In this document: positions 61,143 to 64,000 of the stretch, in pieces | Position numbering within the stretch: the stretch's first letter is position 1 | How the letters are laid out: every line of letters starts with the position of its first letter | Assembly (NCBI GenBank): GCA_964344685.1 | Contig: CAYFOK010000001.1 | Coordinates: 1-64,000 of the forward strand | DNA: 64,000 bases | Direction: 5' to 3' | From: Scalindua sp964344685 | GTDB lineage: Bacteria; Planctomycetota; Brocadiia; Brocadiales; Scalinduaceae | Notes under the pieces: generated by a model | What the model was told of the DNA's origin: nothing | The model's input: only the letters and a program-made list of their open reading frames with translations | The model's database searches: none | Made by a program: the position numbers and the translations under genes

Positions 61143-62132
61143 ATGTGTAAATGCGCAGTGAAAAAAGAAGAAAAATTGAGAGTTGTAACCGTAAAAAATA
61201 GTTGGAGGCTGAGAGCTCTTTTCCGTATTGAAAAATATATCCGTGAAATTGGTCAGGATAAGAGAGCGAAAAGGATGGGCTATTGTGGAAATACTATTTT
61301 TGTGAAAGTTAATAAAGGAGACCCATCAAATGTTTTGTATGAACCTCAATTACGTTGTAAAGATCGAGTTTGTCCCGTGTGTAACTCATACCGTGCGTCG
61401 ATTCTTTCTCGAAAGGTGGAAAACCTCGGGAAAGATATGGAAAACCCTCATCTACTGACAATAACTGCTAATACATTAAACAGGAATAGTTTAAAAACCG
61501 CTATTGAGTGTTTTAAGAAATCAACAAGTTTACTCAAAAAAGAGCGTTCATGGTGGAAAAGGTACATCCGGGGTGGTGTAGAACATATAGAAGTCACACA
61601 TAATAAGAAAACCGGCTGGCATATTCACTCACACATGTTAGTTGATCTGGCCGTAGATCGTAAGGTTGAGAATAAGGAGCTTAGAGACAATGGGTATTTT
61701 CTCGATCCGATTAAGAAAGAGCTTGAGCAGGTTCTTACAAAAGTAGGACTTGGAAAGATTTCAGATATAAGGCCGGTAACCGAAGGATACGGAAAAGAAA
61801 TCTCTAAGTACTCTATGAAGTTTGGTCTTGATATTGATGAAGTACGGTTAAAAGAGATTATTGTTGATATGAAGGGGAAAAGAATGGTGTCACGGTTTGG
61901 CAATTGTTATGGCAAAAGTTCTGATGAAGATATTGAAGAGCTTACACCGGAAGAGGAAGAACAATATGAAACGCTGGGAACCATAGAAGAAGTTGTACAT
62001 AAAAGCTTTCAAGTGTCGGGTATTAATAGTGATATGGTCGGGTATGCTCTCGGAGCGGTGAAGATCGGGCTTATAAAGATACGTGCAGTGGACTATAAGC
62101 CTTTTCGTAGTGAGAGCATAAATACATCTTGA
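61143..62132 (+). CDS. rep: Rolling-circle replication initiator (Rep_1-type HUH)
   Basis: Nicking-joining endonuclease of 329 residues; start at 61143 with GGAGGT 6 bases before it. Motifs: a Cys-rich Zn-like CKDRVCPVCNSYRASILS (about 74-91), the HUH motif in GWHIHSHMLVDL (about 157-168), and the Tyr motif EISKYSMKFGLD (about 220-231), in the order of the pC194/pUB110 family. Rep_1 proteins cut the plus strand at a double-strand origin; a candidate origin lies upstream. With an integrase nearby, it implies that the element replicates by rolling circle after excision, as in IMEs and ICEs. Confidence 0.87.
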   Translation: MCKCAVKKEEKLRVVTVKNSWRLRALFRIEKYIREIGQDKRAKRMGYCGNTIFVKVNKGDPSNVLYEPQLRCKDRVCPVCNSYRASILSRKVENLGKDMENPHLLTITANTLNRNSLKTAIECFKKSTSLLKKERSWWKRYIRGGVEHIEVTHNKKTGWHIHSHMLVDLAVDRKVENKELRDNGYFLDPIKKELEQVLTKVGLGKISDIRPVTEGYGKEISKYSMKFGLDIDEVRLKEIIVDMKGKRMVSRFGNCYGKSSDEDIEELTPEEEEQYETLGTIEEVVHKSFQVSGINSDMVGYALGAVKIGLIKIRAVDYKPFRSESINTS

Positions 62133-62160
62133 TTATGTGTTTTTAGAAAGGTGGTAAATA

Positions 62161-62403
62161 ATGATAGTAGATGGCATGATTGCAAGCTTTGTGAATATTT
62201 CTGATAAAGGTGTCTGGTTTAAGGTACTGTGCAAAGACCTTGGAAACACGTTTAGAGTTTTTATTCCTATGGATAGTGTTGATGGTGAGCAGCTTTTAAA
62301 TATGGGTGATTCTGTCAAGGTTGATTTCAATGAGTTCTATCTGTCTGGAAATGAAGTTTGTGTAGAGGTAAAGAGAGTCACACTAGATACCGGTAAAAGA
62401 TAA
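62161..62403 (+). CDS. Small OB-fold-like protein next to rep
   Basis: Protein of 80 residues, start ATG at 62161 with AAAGGTGG upstream. Predicted all-beta, with alternating pattern (GMIASFVNISDKGVWFKVLC, FRVFIPMDSVDG, GDSVKVDFNEFYLSGNEVCV) as in OB or S1-type folds. It directly follows rep, so it may bind single-stranded DNA or help replication. No identifiable family. Confidence 0.5.
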   Translation: MIVDGMIASFVNISDKGVWFKVLCKDLGNTFRVFIPMDSVDGEQLLNMGDSVKVDFNEFYLSGNEVCVEVKRVTLDTGKR

Positions 62404-62756
62404 TTAGTTTTTTTTGATCTTTGGAGTGTGACTGATGCTTTTAAACTATAAGTTTCTGGAAGTATATAAAAACATGATAGACGCTTTTTTATCGCATGAT
62501 TTTTTTTACTTTCAGAAATTTCCATATTGAAGAGGAATTATAATAATTACTTAGAAAGCTTTGTATTCAAGTATTTGTAATATGTTTTTTAGTCCTTTGT
62601 AACCTCACTTAAAAGTACAACCAGAAAAAACTTTTTACAAATACGGCTCAAACAAGAAATGTTAAAAGAGTGATTTAAGCATTTGACAGGTCTGAAATAT
62701 GAAAATCGAAGTTAATGACTCACAATTCCAAAAGGCTGAAAGAGTACGGATTTTTT
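62404..62756. other. Gap before the integrase gene
   Basis: About 350 AT-rich bases with no supported gene, hairpin or clear promoter. It should hold the integrase promoter and possibly excisionase or arm sites. Confidence 0.35.
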
Positions 62757-64000
62757 ATGAATAAATTACCTGAAAATACCTTGACATTACAGGACTCAAT
62801 TTCGTACCTTATTGCCGGAAAGGACGAAATCATGAAGGGTTCTATATGTGCTCGTGGAAAATGTCAAGTATGCAATGGAAAGTTTACGGAAATTAAGAAA
62901 GTAGCTTTCTTTTGTCCTGAGCATAAAACTGTTCCTAATCGGTTTTATATTGACTTTTCTTACAAAGGTCAACGGTATAAGTTGTTTTCGGATAGATATG
63001 GCCAGGTACTTGATTCTTATCAACGTGCGGAAGCGTTGTTGATTCATATCAATGGTGAAATTGAACGCCACACCTTTGATCCTACTCATTACATTAAGCA
63101 GGAACTTGAAAAGTTTTATACAGACAGATTACTCGATGGATTTCTGGAGTACAAACTATCCAGTAAAAAGATAGCCCCCAGTTATGTTAGCCATTATAAG
63201 CGACACATAGGTATTGCCAGAGATTATTTTAAAAGTAGAGACATAAGAGACTTACGAAAACTTGACATTGTTAATTTTACAGATCATGTCCGAAAAACAT
63301 ATAAGTTTGGCAATAAAACCCTAAGAAATTGTGTGAATCTGTTCAAAACATTTCTTTTCTATCTGAAAAACGATCTGGAAATCCTTAATACTGTTCCCCA
63401 TTTTCCAGTTATTGAGATAACTCACCCAGCAATCAAATGGTTAACGCCAGAGGTACAAAAGGTTGCGTTTAGTCATATTCCAGATCAAGACAAGCCTATA
63501 ATTGCTTTTCTTATGCTTTCAGGATGTCGTCCAGGTGAAGCCAGGGCGTTGAAATGTAAAGACGTTAACATTGGGCAGGAAATCTTTACAATATCTGCAA
63601 CATTTTCAGATTATACCTACCAAAAGAAACGCAAAGGACAGGGCTCTAAAAATGCGATAATACCAATACATCCTGAACTAATGGATTATATTAAGAGCCG
63701 GGTTGAAAACAATCTACCGGAAGCCTTTGTTTTCGTAAATCCCAATTCGGGTTTACACTACTCAAAGACAAATCTTGCCAAGATATGGAGCAATGCGAGA
63801 ATTAAGGCAGGTCTGGACAAGTCTATAAGACTGTACGATGCTACACGCCATTCCTTTGCGTCTCAATTAGTCAATTCTGGGGTGTCTATATTCAGTATCA
63901 GCAAGCTTCTGGGTCATGCAGATATCAGGACATCAGAAAAATACGCTCATGGTGATGTAAGGAAGCTAAAGGTAGAGGTCTCCAGTCTATCACTCGAAGA
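62757..64000 (+). CDS. Tyrosine recombinase/integrase (runs off the right end)
   Basis: Phage-type integrase, open from the ATG at 62757 to the window edge, at least 414 residues without a stop. It has an N-terminal Zn-ribbon-like Cys set (CARGKCQVCNGKF and FFCPEH), an arm/core SAM-like domain (LDGFLEYKLSSKKIAPSYVS), and the catalytic residues Arg in MLSGCRPGEARALK, the HxxR box DATRHSFASQL, and LLGHADIRTSEKYAH, with the second His and the probable nucleophile Tyr (in SEKYAHG). It points toward the missing right end, where the intact tRNA-Val is expected. A short N-terminal variant may start at 62832. Confidence 0.9.
   Translation, partial: MNKLPENTLTLQDSISYLIAGKDEIMKGSICARGKCQVCNGKFTEIKKVAFFCPEHKTVPNRFYIDFSYKGQRYKLFSDRYGQVLDSYQRAEALLIHINGEIERHTFDPTHYIKQELEKFYTDRLLDGFLEYKLSSKKIAPSYVSHYKRHIGIARDYFKSRDIRDLRKLDIVNFTDHVRKTYKFGNKTLRNCVNLFKTFLFYLKNDLEILNTVPHFPVIEITHPAIKWLTPEVQKVAFSHIPDQDKPIIAFLMLSGCRPGEARALKCKDVNIGQEIFTISATFSDYTYQKKRKGQGSKNAIIPIHPELMDYIKSRVENNLPEAFVFVNPNSGLHYSKTNLAKIWSNARIKAGLDKSIRLYDATRHSFASQLVNSGVSIFSISKLLGHADIRTSEKYAHGDVRKLKVEVSSLSLE

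Noticed and set aside
1..64000. CRISPR arrays and insertion sequences
   Set aside because: No regularly spaced repeats and no transposase were seen. The only tandem repeats are the in-frame 72-base units in the DUF116 gene.

Overview
The window reads as chromosome of an AT-rich, Gram-negative, anaerobically living bacterium. Genes for LptF/G-type lipid export, outer-membrane barrels, multiheme and lipoprotein-type c-cytochromes, formate dehydrogenase, class I archaeal-type aldolase and 2-hydroxyacyl-CoA dehydratase-like Fe-S proteins fit an anaerobic planctomycete; an anammox-type lineage such as Candidatus Scalindua is my guess from gene content, not something the sequence proves. No rRNA or complete tRNA is present.

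Layout. About 0.7-3.7 kb: a SorC-type regulator, folK and an LptF/G permease. 3.8-12.3 kb: a metal-handling block with a diheme cytochrome, a Met-rich barrel protein, three small exported Cys/His-rich proteins, a coiled-coil porin and a ZnuA-ZnuC-ZnuB-type ABC importer. 12.6-20 kb: an orphan ThsB-like TIR protein and a signalling block (a hybrid histidine kinase ending in a hemerythrin domain, a lone receiver, and a NarX/NarL-like pair). 20.2-27.1 kb: a molybdenum block (modE-like regulator with a candidate ModE operator over its promoter, dimop molbindin, modABC) next to the Mo/W enzyme formate dehydrogenase and an Fe-S partner. 27.2-48.5 kb: housekeeping and central metabolism (trpF, class I aldolase, P-loop sugar or nucleoside kinase, fbp, def-fmt-DUF116, rpsT, HDAC-like deacetylase, RNase HI), then a 2-hydroxyacyl-CoA dehydratase-like pair with an activase fusion, a small protein carrying an NrdD-type glycyl-radical tail, a CHASE2 adenylate cyclase, hsp20-lon and groEL.

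From 48.84 kb to beyond the right end lies what looks like an integrated element. Its left edge is the 3' half of a probable tRNA-Val(UAC) gene, broken in the anticodon loop, and near its right end are a rolling-circle Rep protein with a candidate nick site and a tyrosine recombinase that runs off the window. The cargo is a hicBA toxin-antitoxin pair and a defence-like cluster: a DUF2779 nuclease, a WYL regulator, a PD-(D/E)XK protein, a beta-CASP metallo-hydrolase, a tandem AAA+ ATPase, a small internally duplicated protein, an EVE-like/Mrr-like protein, a nucleoside deoxyribosyltransferase-like gene with an in-frame TAG, and an unknown 369-residue protein. Two near-identical 18-bp palindromes, one at the WYL gene and one in front of the ATPase gene, suggest that the WYL protein controls the cluster. 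This cluster is my best candidate for an undescribed system.
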